DNA of 29,534 nt from Gammaproteobacteria bacterium (GTDB taxonomy: Bacteria; Pseudomonadota; Gammaproteobacteria; Pseudomonadales; Pseudohongiellaceae): the NCBI GenBank assembly GCA_016762975.1, contig JAESUV010000002.1:108371-137904 (forward strand). The letters are read 5' to 3'. Position numbers and translations under genes: made by a program. This document shows positions 1 through 7,270 of this stretch, piece by piece (within the stretch, counting starts at the first letter, position 1; each line of letters starts with the position of its first letter). Below the pieces are notes generated by a model. It was given only the letters and a program-made list of their open reading frames with translations. It searched no databases and was not told the origin of the DNA.

Positions 1-2
1 AG

Positions 3-392
3 TTATGTGAATGTTCTACAGACAGGTCCGAAGTACTCAACGAGACGCAGAAATTCGCCCACATTCTCGGTGACACAAAAGGCACGATTCGATACAGGCG
101 GCAAGGGGGCTGCGAAAAATGCCACCAGACAGGGATCATAGACCGAATCTTGGTCGCCGAAGCAGTCGAAACTACTACCGAGCTGTTGCCAATCATGCGT
201 GACATTCTCTACAAATCCGACCCAATTCCATTTTACGAATATGCCGAAAAGAACGCAATTTTGAACATCCACCAGCACGCGAGAGAGAGAGTGTTAAATG
301 GAGAGATAGATCCTTCGATAGCTGAAACCGAGATAGGCCGTTTCAGCAAAGAAAATCTTTTGTGGCTCTATCCGAAGAAGGTGAGCAAATAG
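3..392 (+). CDS. PilQ/GspE-type secretion ATPase, C-terminal fragment (5' end cut by window)
   Basis: The frame is open from the window edge to the TAG at 390-392, so only the last ~129 codons are visible and the true start lies outside. The peptide begins with LCECS and, about 35 residues later, has GGCEKCHQTG followed by IIDRILVAEAV. This spacing of two CxxC pairs with the following TG...R...E run is the tetracysteine zinc module near the C-terminus of GspE/PilB-type ATPases. The family powers type IV pilus or type II secretion assembly from the cytoplasmic face of the inner membrane. The next gene is a GspF-like membrane protein, followed by pilins, the order pilQ-pilR-pilS of the R64 thin pilus, so PilQ is the best reading. 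Walker motifs are not in the window and cannot be checked. Confidence 0.85.
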   Translation, partial: LCECSTDRSEVLNETQKFAHILGDTKGTIRYRRQGGCEKCHQTGIIDRILVAEAVETTTELLPIMRDILYKSDPIPFYEYAEKNAILNIHQHARERVLNGEIDPSIAETEIGRFSKENLLWLYPKKVSK

Positions 393-394
393 AA

Positions 395-1435
395 ATGGAT
401 ATCCGAAGCCTATTTGTAAAACAATTCCTCTTTGATGACAGAAAGCAGGCTTTGTTTTTAACCATTATTTCATCGCAGCTAAAAAGCGGACGGACCTATC
501 AGGATGTTTTTAAAAGTTTGCTAAAAAGCACTAATCAATATTACCGCGTGCTTGCTCAGAAAGCGTTAAACCCAAAATCAGAGTATTTCGCAAGTGAGTA
601 CGGAGATTTGTTCCCACAAAGCACTGCAGATCTGTTGGCACTGTCACAGCGATTCAATGCCGTACCGCAGTTCATCGATGAATCGATAAACACGGACAAG
701 AAGAGCATTAGTATATTTTCGTCGGTAATACTAACAAGCGTTTTAGAAATAGTCCTGACTTTGGTTGGAACAGCCCTTTTTGTAGCATTGTATTTGTACA
801 ATGATTCCCTGGCCGCGGGCTTGGCAGATTTTAGCGATAGTGTCGCCTACGCAATAGGCGAAGGGTTTTACAATTTCAAAGAAATTATCATTGTTCTGCT
901 TGCGACCGCAGGCATAACCTATTTTTACAACTTAAACAGACCAAGCGAGTTCAGATATAAGCTTAAAAATATCGGGTTCTACCACTTCCACGACGCGAAC
1001 TTTGCCATAGAATTATTTTCAATAGTAAAGATAATGACAAGCTCCGGCATTGCACAAGGGGGGAGCATAAAATCTTTAGTTGATGAGTTATCGTTAATAT
1101 ACGGAACCAACAATTTGAGGCGTTCGCAGTTTGCGACCTTGAAATCTCAGCTTGGCAAAGGGGAGCTGTTTCATACAGCTATAGATAAAGCGAACATTTT
1201 AGGTCCAGAATCATTGGACGTATTTCACGGACTCGCACCAGACGAAAGTGCTGGTGAGATATGCAAAGCAAGTGAAGCAGTTGCTAGTTTACTTACGGTT
1301 GTTACTAAGGCTGAAATAAGCTACCTCTCAAAGACTGTCCATTTTGGAATATTGCTGTATTTAGCGATTGTCATGCTAGCTGTGGTTGATTTGACACTTG
1401 GCGGCGGCGTTAGTGTATTAGGTATTGAAAATTAA
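395..1435 (+). CDS. Type II secretion F / PilR-like inner-membrane platform protein
   Basis: 346 aa from ATG 395. A GTG at 362 is in frame but sits inside the ATPase gene; ATG 395 has AGGTGAG about ten bases upstream, so I prefer it. GspF/PilC/PilR proteins are polytopic inner-membrane platforms that connect the assembly ATPase to the growing pilus. Visible here are a soluble N-terminal part, hydrophobic segments at roughly residues 110-140 and 160-185, a second soluble half with a repeat of the first (residues about 210-310), and a C-terminal hydrophobic segment (GILLYLAIVMLAVVDL). This two-half, three-membrane-segment plan and the ~350 aa length fit the family. It follows the ATPase by 2 bp and precedes the pilin by 13 bp, so it is operonic. 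Confidence 0.85.
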   Translation: MDIRSLFVKQFLFDDRKQALFLTIISSQLKSGRTYQDVFKSLLKSTNQYYRVLAQKALNPKSEYFASEYGDLFPQSTADLLALSQRFNAVPQFIDESINTDKKSISIFSSVILTSVLEIVLTLVGTALFVALYLYNDSLAAGLADFSDSVAYAIGEGFYNFKEIIIVLLATAGITYFYNLNRPSEFRYKLKNIGFYHFHDANFAIELFSIVKIMTSSGIAQGGSIKSLVDELSLIYGTNNLRRSQFATLKSQLGKGELFHTAIDKANILGPESLDVFHGLAPDESAGEICKASEAVASLLTVVTKAEISYLSKTVHFGILLYLAIVMLAVVDLTLGGGVSVLGIEN

Positions 1436-1448
1436 AGGGAGTACAGAC

Positions 1449-1898
1449 ATGAAGGCATTAAACAAAAAATTATATTCAACACAAAAGGGTATAGGGCTCG
1501 TACAAGTAGCACTGGCCCTTTCCGTCGTGGCCATCGTCACACTTTTCGCTTTCCAGCGTTTCGGGGAGGTGTCCGACGATGCGCGCAATACAGCCGCTTT
1601 TGAGGAAGTGACAAGGTGGCTAGGCGAAATGGTAGGCATGGGTGCAGTCAATGCACACGTGTACACAGGACTGACCCAGGCCGACGTTCTGTTAGAGACC
1701 TCCATCGATGATGCGACCAATGTATACGGCCTTGCCATAACGGCCGCTGTGGCAGCTGGAAACTGGGCTTTATCCTATCCGTTCCCGGCCGCTGATGCTT
1801 GTGAGTACGTCGAGAGCCGCATTGCGAACCATCCTGGCCTGATTGGTACAGCGCCGGCCTGCAGTGGTGCAAACGTACTTGTTGCCACCGTGGAGTAA
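1449..1898 (+). CDS. Type IVb major prepilin (PilS-like)
   Basis: 149 aa from ATG 1449, chosen because GGGAG at 1437-1441 precedes it; a further in-frame start at 1425 lies inside the previous gene. The leader MKALNKKLYSTQKG is basic and ends in Gly, followed by a hydrophobic stretch (IGLVQVALALSVVAIVTLF), the class III prepilin signal cut by a prepilin peptidase after Gly. The C-terminal half carries two Cys (in DACEY and PACSG) that can form the disulfide loop of type IV pilins. By position after PilR it corresponds to R64 PilS, the structural subunit of the thin pilus used in liquid mating. Residue 5 of the predicted mature protein is Gln, not the usual Glu. Confidence 0.85.
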   Translation: MKALNKKLYSTQKGIGLVQVALALSVVAIVTLFAFQRFGEVSDDARNTAAFEEVTRWLGEMVGMGAVNAHVYTGLTQADVLLETSIDDATNVYGLAITAAVAAGNWALSYPFPAADACEYVESRIANHPGLIGTAPACSGANVLVATVE

Positions 1899-1903
1899 CG
1901 ACA

Positions 1904-2362
1904 GTGCTTTATTCTGTAGCTTTGGCCCTTGGTATTGCATCGCTTGTAGCTGTAATGAGCTTCAGCGCTATTACAGAGCGTGGTGAAAAAGTACGTGCCG
2001 TTGCAGCAGCAGTGCCTTTGATGTTGGACCTAGAACGTTACCGATCCGCGCAGTGTAATGCACTGCCGGCATCGGCCACTCCAACAGATCTTCTAAGTAG
2101 TGGTTACATTGCACGGGATTACGCTGACGGTATTTTTGATTGGATATTTGAAGCGGGAGCCAACAACACCGCCTCGCTTGTCATAACAAGTACAGATTCA
2201 GGGCTACTAGGAACGCTGGAGCGTGTCTTTCAATCAATCGACCACCCAACACTGAACGACTCAATCATGATAGGGATTAGGCCGGGCCCGCAGATGGCGA
2301 TCCCTGATTTACATACGAATGTAGTGAATGAACTGGGTGCGACCAACGTGGGGTGCATATGA
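1904..2362 (+). CDS. Small pilin-like membrane protein in the pil operon
   Basis: 152 aa from GTG 1904, with GGAG about eight bases upstream and overlapping the tail of the pilin gene. The N-terminus (LYSVALALGIASLVAVMSFS) is a single hydrophobic helix followed by an amphipathic stretch (ITERGEKVRAVAAAV), like the N-terminal helix of a pilin, but there is no basic leader and no Gly before it, so processing by a prepilin peptidase is not evident. Two Cys (SAQCNA and the penultimate residue GCI) could form a terminal disulfide loop. In R64 this slot holds pilT and pilU (transglycosylase and prepilin peptidase); no such motif is visible. It ends in ATGA overlapping the next start, which suggests translational coupling. 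Function unproven; minor pilin is the likeliest role. Confidence 0.55.
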   Translation: MLYSVALALGIASLVAVMSFSAITERGEKVRAVAAAVPLMLDLERYRSAQCNALPASATPTDLLSSGYIARDYADGIFDWIFEAGANNTASLVITSTDSGLLGTLERVFQSIDHPTLNDSIMIGIRPGPQMAIPDLHTNVVNELGATNVGCI

Positions 2363-3033
2363 TGATTCAATTTAGGCACAATCAAAAAGGCTTCGGCTTG
2401 ATTGGAGCATCCCTCTCTTTAGGGATTTTAGCGTATGTCGCTTTTCAACTCATTCCAATCGCAAGCCGATTGCAATTCTATACTTACAGAACCGCTACGG
2501 TCGTAGGTATCAATGAGCTTGCGCAGGCGAGTAAAACGTATTTTGTAGACCCTATCAATGTGAGTTCATGGCCAGCAGATACAGACACATTGGTAGCGGG
2601 TAATTACTTGGCGGGTTTTGCCAACAGAAACGGATATGGATTTCCTTATTCATTTACGATAACTGGGGATTCAATAGTTATCACCACTGAAACTCCGAAT
2701 GTCGAACAGGCTAACAACGTTGCGTCACATTTCGGCGGCTTAGCCACTGTTACAGGAACTAATGTAGCAGTCGTTTGGTCTGCGCCAGGCAATGATGCAA
2801 ACCATGAAGCATTAATACCGAGGGATGGGAGCAGAGATATTTTTGGCACCATAACCCATCGTGTGGGTAGTGGCGCCAATCTAGATTTAGGCAGCAACAA
2901 TATAACGTCAGTTAATACGTTCGATTCGTCCGGGTCTGTCACTGCGCGCAATGGCGCGCTGACTGGTCTCTTGTCATCCGATGTCGGGGCAATCGATGTT
3001 CTGACCGTCAACGAGATACGCATAACACCGTAA
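2359..3033 (+). CDS. PilV-like minor pilin, N-terminal constant region only
   Basis: 224 aa from ATG 2359 (a second ATG follows at 2362, and a GTG at 2353 is in frame). The ATGA overlap with the previous stop decides the start. The leader MMIQFRHNQKG ends in Gly and is followed by FGLIGASLSLGILAYVAFQLIP, a prepilin-type signal. The distal part has DLGSNNITSVNTFDSSGSV followed by a long Asn/Gly/Ser-rich tail, which resembles the region before the variable segment of R64-type PilV shufflon adhesins (from memory of the family, not from a search). R64 PilV is about 430-500 aa; this one stops at NEIRITP without a variable C-terminal segment. No Rci recombinase and no inverted 19-bp shufflon sites were seen nearby. 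Mature residue 5 is Gly rather than Glu. Confidence 0.7.
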   Translation: MMIQFRHNQKGFGLIGASLSLGILAYVAFQLIPIASRLQFYTYRTATVVGINELAQASKTYFVDPINVSSWPADTDTLVAGNYLAGFANRNGYGFPYSFTITGDSIVITTETPNVEQANNVASHFGGLATVTGTNVAVVWSAPGNDANHEALIPRDGSRDIFGTITHRVGSGANLDLGSNNITSVNTFDSSGSVTARNGALTGLLSSDVGAIDVLTVNEIRITP

Positions 3034-3047
3034 AAGAGGTACTTGAT

Positions 3048-4073
3048 ATGAAACATTTTACTAGTTTTAGTTTATTAGTCGTTGCAATCCTGGCCAGCAG
3101 TATTGCGTTGGGCCAAATGCCACAAAGGGCTGCAAAAAATGTGAACTTCACTGATAGGAATACTGGCCAGGCTATTGTCGGTAGCGATATTGGTCGCTTT
3201 CAGTCGTTTGAAGAGAACGTAATAATTGTTGAGGACGGCACAGATGATTCAATTGTGTGCCGTTACAAATCCGTTGCAGGTAATTGCTATCGACTGTCGG
3301 TGAACGACGGGGGAGGGCACGTACCTGTCGCTCTAATAGACAGAGATACTTTCGATAACGCAGCCGCCGTATTCCGCGCTAGGCCGAACTGGAACATCTG
3401 TGAAGTCATTAATAACCCTTGGACAGGCTGGGTAGCACAGGGGAGTATTCCTTCAGGCTATGGAGTTCAATATTACAATGAAGTGAACTATTGCAGCACT
3501 GGTGGCGTAGCTGAAGCTTGCGCGAATACCTGCCCTGTCCCAAGTCAGACTAGATTAGCTAGTGTAAATAACGGGCCACCGCCCCCACCTGCTTGTTCTG
3601 ACTCTTCGTGGTCGCCTAGCACCAGCTCTGTTACAAACGGAGTACGTTTCACTCAGTATAGTAATTGCGGCAACACTAGAAGCCGCACCGGTTCGGCAGC
3701 ACCGGTTTGTGTTGTTAGTTCAAGTTCACCTAGTTCTAGCTCAATACCGCGAGGACAGGCGTTCACAGCAACAACAAACTGCGGTACAACATTCCCAAGT
3801 GTCGGGACACTCGACCCAGTTTGCGAGCCTAACAATAGCTGGTCGCCCTCCACAGCTGGCTACCAAATTGGTACTACCTTCACGCAAACGAACGGTTGTG
3901 GACGTAGGCAAACCGCCTATGGGTCAGCACCTCTTATATTGACGTACCGATTCGCTGCCGTGTATGCGTATGCTACTCGTCAATGGGGAGCGACCGACAG
4001 ATCAGGGCAAATTTGTTCTCCTGGGCAAACTGGATCGTCAGAAACACATTACCTGATTTGTTTGCCGGCTTAG
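3048..4073 (+). CDS. Secreted Cys-rich protein with tandem W/CG repeats, putative pilus-tip adhesin subunit
   Basis: 341 aa from ATG 3048, with AGAGG eight bases upstream and 14 bp after the PilV-like gene. The first ~22 residues are a signal peptide (hydrophobic core SLLVVAILASSIALG). The middle is a globular part with several Cys (residues ~70-165), then a Pro-rich hinge (NNGPPPPPA). After it come three tandem units of ~37-40 residues, residues about 182-300, each with a pattern W-x-P-S-T...G...F-T-Q...C-G...T-G-S; the second is degenerate and lacks the Trp. The C-terminal 40 residues hold two more Cys (QICSPG and LICLPA). Its place directly after pilV suggests it supplies the variable or adhesive part that PilV lacks. 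Function is inferred; the repeats are seen directly. Confidence 0.6.
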   Translation: MKHFTSFSLLVVAILASSIALGQMPQRAAKNVNFTDRNTGQAIVGSDIGRFQSFEENVIIVEDGTDDSIVCRYKSVAGNCYRLSVNDGGGHVPVALIDRDTFDNAAAVFRARPNWNICEVINNPWTGWVAQGSIPSGYGVQYYNEVNYCSTGGVAEACANTCPVPSQTRLASVNNGPPPPPACSDSSWSPSTSSVTNGVRFTQYSNCGNTRSRTGSAAPVCVVSSSSPSSSSIPRGQAFTATTNCGTTFPSVGTLDPVCEPNNSWSPSTAGYQIGTTFTQTNGCGRRQTAYGSAPLILTYRFAAVYAYATRQWGATDRSGQICSPGQTGSSETHYLICLPA

Positions 4074-4162
4074 AGCATCAGAGTATGACGCATTTATATT
4101 GAATCCCGCGTTATTCAGGGTAGGTTAATCGAACTGTGCTAACGTTAATATGAGTCAAAAAC

Positions 4163-5251
4163 ATGAGAAAAATATTAACGATAGCGGTACTTTTGTTGCT
4201 TGGACAAAGCGCAAGCGGGTTCACGTTTCTGTTCGAGGGGAAAAACCGACACTTGGATTCCAGCGTTACTTTTTATGCCGGAATAATGCAAGTCTCTCCC
4301 GATGGCCGTAGTTTCAACACTGCTTTCTCAGAAGCCGCTTTGGATTGGCAAAGCCAAACCCGCATAAGTATCAACATCATCAACGAGTACCTTGATCCTT
4401 GTACATCTACGACACCCGTCAGTGGTTTTTTAGGAGGACTGGACGGTAAAGCAAGCATCGACATGACAGCAACAGTATGCGGAAACGATTTTTTTGGCCC
4501 GCTCGCGGCCATAGCTTTGCCAGGCGGGACAAGCCCGACAGGGCCAAATCCCGGAGACATCACGGATGGTGACATATACTTTAATGGAAGTTTGAATTGG
4601 GACATCTACGATGGTCCGCGCCGCCCAGATCTCTTAGATTTCAGCCGCGTTTCTTTACATGAAATCGGACACATACTTGGTTTATCTCACACCATATTTT
4701 CTCAAGAAATCATGAATGCCGAAGTAACAGATGCGGACGTTCTTTATCCAGACGACATCTGTGGTATCGCCATTTTGTATGAAACACCACAGGACTGCAC
4801 AATGCTTCTTGAGGGTTCAACATCGATGTCTGGTGGACCTACAACAGCTATATTCACAGGAGGCGCTACAGCCGATTCTGGGGCATCTTACGAAACAATG
4901 TTTAGTTCTACCCAATCACTAAACGTAGTATCAACAATAGTTGTTGAGGACGCCCATATAGGTCTCCAGGGGAATCTCTATGTCGTTGTCGTTCTAGCAG
5001 ACGGCACACTGTTAGCCAAAAACAGTGACGGCGGGTTTGATCCCATTACAGAAGATATTAATTCTTTTCCCTCAGCAGAATCTAAAGTGCTTGCTGGCGC
5101 GAATGAGCTACTAATCCTTGAAAATTTGGTGGCTGCGGATCTCGGCATCGCAAACATCGGCCTATCCTTCTATATTGCCTACTCGTTGGTTACTGAACCA
5201 GGTGAGCTTTATTTTGCCTCCACACCGATCCGATTGACGATCACTGAGTAG
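4163..5251 (+). CDS. Secreted matrixin-like (metzincin) zinc metalloprotease
   Basis: 362 aa from ATG 4163. A signal peptide is clear (MRKILTIAVLLLLGQSASG). Residues 166-176 read HEIGHILGLSH, the HExxHxxGxxH zinc site of metzincins, with catalytic Glu167 and zinc ligands His166, His170 and His176. The Met-turn follows as EIMNAE (Met184). Upstream, DGDIYFN and the ALDWQ helix match the N-terminal half of matrixin-type catalytic domains. Cys80 and Cys106 may pair. After residue ~215 there is a ~145-residue beta-type domain I do not recognise, possibly for binding a surface or substrate. No pro-domain cysteine switch is evident. It has its own leader gap of 89 bp after the pilus operon, so it may have its own promoter. 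Substrate unknown. Confidence 0.85.
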   Translation: MRKILTIAVLLLLGQSASGFTFLFEGKNRHLDSSVTFYAGIMQVSPDGRSFNTAFSEAALDWQSQTRISINIINEYLDPCTSTTPVSGFLGGLDGKASIDMTATVCGNDFFGPLAAIALPGGTSPTGPNPGDITDGDIYFNGSLNWDIYDGPRRPDLLDFSRVSLHEIGHILGLSHTIFSQEIMNAEVTDADVLYPDDICGIAILYETPQDCTMLLEGSTSMSGGPTTAIFTGGATADSGASYETMFSSTQSLNVVSTIVVEDAHIGLQGNLYVVVVLADGTLLAKNSDGGFDPITEDINSFPSAESKVLAGANELLILENLVAADLGIANIGLSFYIAYSLVTEPGELYFASTPIRLTITE

Positions 5252-5281
5252 ATTCATAAAAAGTGTCTTAATGGGGTGCTT

Positions 5282-5440
5282 ATGGAAACTGTAGAAGTTT
5301 TTGTGATGAGTTCAGAGCCTTGGTATGCAGATCGAGACTATAAAATCGAAGATCCAATGGCTGTTGATTTGGCTATACAATCAGATCCAAGTGAACTCCA
5401 CATCGCAGCAACCCCAATAACTATCAATATAACTCCGTAA
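5282..5440 (+). CDS. Small protein of unknown function, paralogue of 6336-6548
   Basis: 52 aa from ATG 5282. I call it because residues 4-28 (VEVFVMSSEPWYADRDYKIE then DPMAV) align without gaps to residues 6-30 of the protein at 6336-6548, where the shared core is EPWYAD--YKI-DPMAV. Two ORFs with this match on both sides of one lipoprotein gene are unlikely by chance. The C-terminus (ATPITINITP) is unlike the paralogue's, so one copy may have lost or exchanged its tail. No signal peptide, membrane segment or known domain is visible. It starts 30 bp after the metalloprotease stop and ends 29 bp before the lipoprotein, in the same orientation. Confidence 0.6.
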   Translation: METVEVFVMSSEPWYADRDYKIEDPMAVDLAIQSDPSELHIAATPITINITP

Positions 5441-5469
5441 TTAACGGATTATTTATCGGAAGGTTAATC

Positions 5470-6333
5470 GTGCCTAACAACAAAAAAACGTCCGGATACT
5501 CAAAGCTCACAATATATGTACTCTCAATCCTTTGCATCACAGTAATTCAAAGCTGCGATTCTCCGACAACAGAAAATTCGGCAGAGCCGGTTAGCACTGT
5601 AAATACGATTAATGTTGAGGATCTAGGCGAGAGTCTCAATAACTTGGCTACCGGCATGACTACAGTAGAACAAGTCATATTTGGTCAAGATTTATTGATT
5701 TTGAGCGCTTCTGTGAGCCAAGAAAAATTCACACCAACATCAGAAACATTTTACACTAGTGACAAATATGCCCTTACTCTTTTTGACCTTAAATCAGCCT
5801 TTATCGAAAACACCACTTTGGACAACGTGTTAGCTACCAGCCTTGGGCTAACGCAGCGGAGATCTATAGCTATTAATATTGGAGAATTAATTGATGGTCT
5901 TACACCATCGGAAATACACGAGGCAGCAACAAAGCGACGAAGTGAAATCTACATGCAATATTGGGAAACGATAAGCGCAAAGCAGCATGAGTACGTTAAA
6001 CAAATAGAGACTACAGAAAAGAACATATTAGCAACAATGGATACCTACAAGAGAATAGTGGCCTTTCAATCCGACCCTCTAAATGACGAAATACTGCTAA
6101 CGCGCAAACATAAACGACTTGTACGCAATTACGAAAGTAATCTCGAAGACTGCAGGAAAGGGATAGAAATGTACCGCATCCAGATAGGCCACTTGGATAG
6201 TACTCTTTCAAAGCTACAAACATTGATTACAGATCCTAAACCAATCACACCAATGCATCCCATAATAAATCTAAGTGCAAGTTTGCTGTCTGAAAGATGC
6301 GTACCCGAAGAGTTCAATATTCCGGAGGTTTAG
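5470..6333 (+). CDS. Lipoprotein of unknown function with predicted helical C-terminal half
   Basis: 287 aa from GTG 5470, with GGAAGG about seven bases upstream. The N-terminus is a lipoprotein signal: basic start (NKKTSGYSK), hydrophobic core (LTIYVLSILCITVI), then QSC with Cys29 as the predicted lipidated residue; the lipobox is imperfect (Gln at -2). Residues ~140-270 are charged and mainly helical with heptad-like spacing (KQHEYVKQIETTEKNILATM), so a coiled coil is likely. No enzymatic motif is seen. The next small gene starts 2 bp after its stop, so they are co-transcribed. It may be an envelope protein acting with the metalloprotease or the small paralogues, but nothing in the sequence proves it. 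Confidence 0.65.
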   Translation: MPNNKKTSGYSKLTIYVLSILCITVIQSCDSPTTENSAEPVSTVNTINVEDLGESLNNLATGMTTVEQVIFGQDLLILSASVSQEKFTPTSETFYTSDKYALTLFDLKSAFIENTTLDNVLATSLGLTQRRSIAINIGELIDGLTPSEIHEAATKRRSEIYMQYWETISAKQHEYVKQIETTEKNILATMDTYKRIVAFQSDPLNDEILLTRKHKRLVRNYESNLEDCRKGIEMYRIQIGHLDSTLSKLQTLITDPKPITPMHPIINLSASLLSERCVPEEFNIPEV

Positions 6334-6335
6334 CC

Positions 6336-6548
6336 GTGACCGATGAAGAAGAAGTTTTCGTCCGAAGCCAGGAGCCTTGGTATGCAGACAAGCAATACAA
6401 AATAAATGATCCCATGGCCGTCGAGTGGGGTTATTTACAATTTCTAAGTAATGGTGATTTTACCTTTTATGCAGGCGAACGCCCAAGCGATGAAGAAATA
6501 AAAGCCTCTAACGCCTATCGCGCTCTCACAGGGCAGATATACAGTTGA
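6336..6548 (+). CDS. Small protein of unknown function, paralogue of 5282-5440
   Basis: 70 aa from GTG 6336. The start is set by CCGGAGG at 6322-6328, eight bases upstream; an in-frame ATG at 6297 lies inside the lipoprotein gene and has no such site. The protein begins VTDEEEVFVRSQEPWYADKQ and shares EPWYAD--YKI-DPMAV with the ORF at 5282. Its own C-terminal half is acidic and polar (GERPSDEEIKASNAYRALTG). No signal peptide or membrane segment. It is coupled to the lipoprotein gene by a 2-bp gap. Confidence 0.65.
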   Translation: MTDEEEVFVRSQEPWYADKQYKINDPMAVEWGYLQFLSNGDFTFYAGERPSDEEIKASNAYRALTGQIYS

Positions 6549-6573
6549 TACTTGGTAGAGAGACTAAGGGCTG

Positions 6574-6622
6574 TAGAATTTCACAGAGGCGGCCCTAGAG
6601 CTTTGTCAGATGGTGAATTCTA
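6574..6622. other. Imperfect inverted repeat between convergent genes
   Basis: TAGAATTTCAC at 6574-6584 and GTGAATTCTA at 6613-6622 are inverted repeats with one extra base in the left arm. They lie in the 108-bp gap between the plus-strand small gene and the minus-strand stbE gene. There is no T-run after either arm, so it is not a textbook terminator. It could be a weak bidirectional terminator or a recombination scar. Confidence 0.35.
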
Positions 6623-6656
6623 GCGATTCGCCCTGATAAGCAAGGTAAATGAAGAC

Positions 6657-6941
6657 TCACAAGCGCTTTGCCGCAGAGCGATACGCAGCATTCCTTTCTC
6701 TCTTACCGACAGAAATAACCGACACAATCATCAAATCATCCTTCACTTGGTAAACTAGACGGTATGCTGCGCTTCGTAGCTTGATTTTGTAGCAATTTCT
6801 TAAGCCACGAAGCCGCGAGCCTTCAACCCTGGGATTAATCAAGCGCTCGGCCAACTTCTTTTTGAATTGATCACGCACGCTAGAGTTCAATTTGTCCCAT
6901 TCCCTTTTAGCGGGTAATTTGAAGACAAGGCTATAGGTCAC
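6657..6941 (-). CDS. stbE: StbE toxin, RelE/ParE family mRNA interferase
   Basis: 94 aa. The sequence follows the StbE/RelE plan closely: TYSLVFKLPAKREWDKL, then FKKKLAERLINPRV, then the core LRGLRNCYKIKLRSAAYRLV with YQVKDDLMIVSVISVGKRER at the end. RelE-family toxins of this kind cut mRNA on the ribosome; the basic residues Lys and Arg of YKIKLR..YRLVY and the final GKRER are the usual substrate-contacting positions. It overlaps the antitoxin gene upstream by 11 bp, so the two are translationally coupled and co-regulated. Its role here is plasmid maintenance. Confidence 0.92.
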   Translation of the reverse strand: MTYSLVFKLPAKREWDKLNSSVRDQFKKKLAERLINPRVEGSRLRGLRNCYKIKLRSAAYRLVYQVKDDLMIVSVISVGKRERNAAYRSAAKRL

Positions 6942-7185
6942 TCAATGAAACCTCAATTTCTTCCTCACCCTCACGGGCTTTCACCAATTCTGCAAGTTCA
7001 ATGTCCTCTAGCCTATCCATCAATATCGCATAGGCAGCAGCAGGCACAGCATAAAAAACTGGCTCATTCCGATTCAGAATAGCTACTGCTTCACCGGCAC
7101 CTTGACGCACCACAGCCATGGGATTTTTCTTCAATTCTGTAATACCTGCCGTAACATCTGCCAACATGGGGAACGTAGTAGTCAT
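6931..7185 (-). CDS. stbD: StbD antitoxin (RelB/Phd-YefM superfamily)
   Basis: 84 aa. The N-terminal half (MLADVTAGITELKKNPMAVV) and the stretch VAILNRNEPVFYAVPAAAY are the StbD/YefM DNA-binding fold signature; the C-terminal acidic tail (LVKAREGEEEIEVSLSDL) is the part that wraps the toxin. The antitoxin neutralises StbE and, with it, represses their shared promoter. It is the first gene of the pair. A promoter at 7221-7249 (minus strand) precedes it. Confidence 0.93.
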   Translation of the reverse strand: MTTTFPMLADVTAGITELKKNPMAVVRQGAGEAVAILNRNEPVFYAVPAAAYAILMDRLEDIELAELVKAREGEEEIEVSLSDL

Positions 7186-7220
7186 ATAAACCTCTTTAAA
7201 AGACCTGTTTAAGGCGCTCT

Positions 7221-7249
7221 ATTATAGTCATTTCGCAATACTGGCGCAA
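7221..7249 (-). promoter_or_regulatory. Putative stbDE promoter
   Basis: Read on the minus strand, TATAAT (7221-7226) is preceded 17 bp upstream by TTGCGC (7244-7249). The -10 is perfect and the -35 is weak. The site lies 36 bp upstream of the stbD start, so autoregulation by StbD/StbE would be expected by analogy with other RelBE-type operons. Confidence 0.55.
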
Positions 7250-7270
7250 GACCGCCGCCGCTTTCTCCCA

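Noticed and set aside
2359..3033. Shufflon inversion sites next to pilV
   Set aside because: No 19-bp inverted repeats of the R64 type and no rci gene were found in the window.
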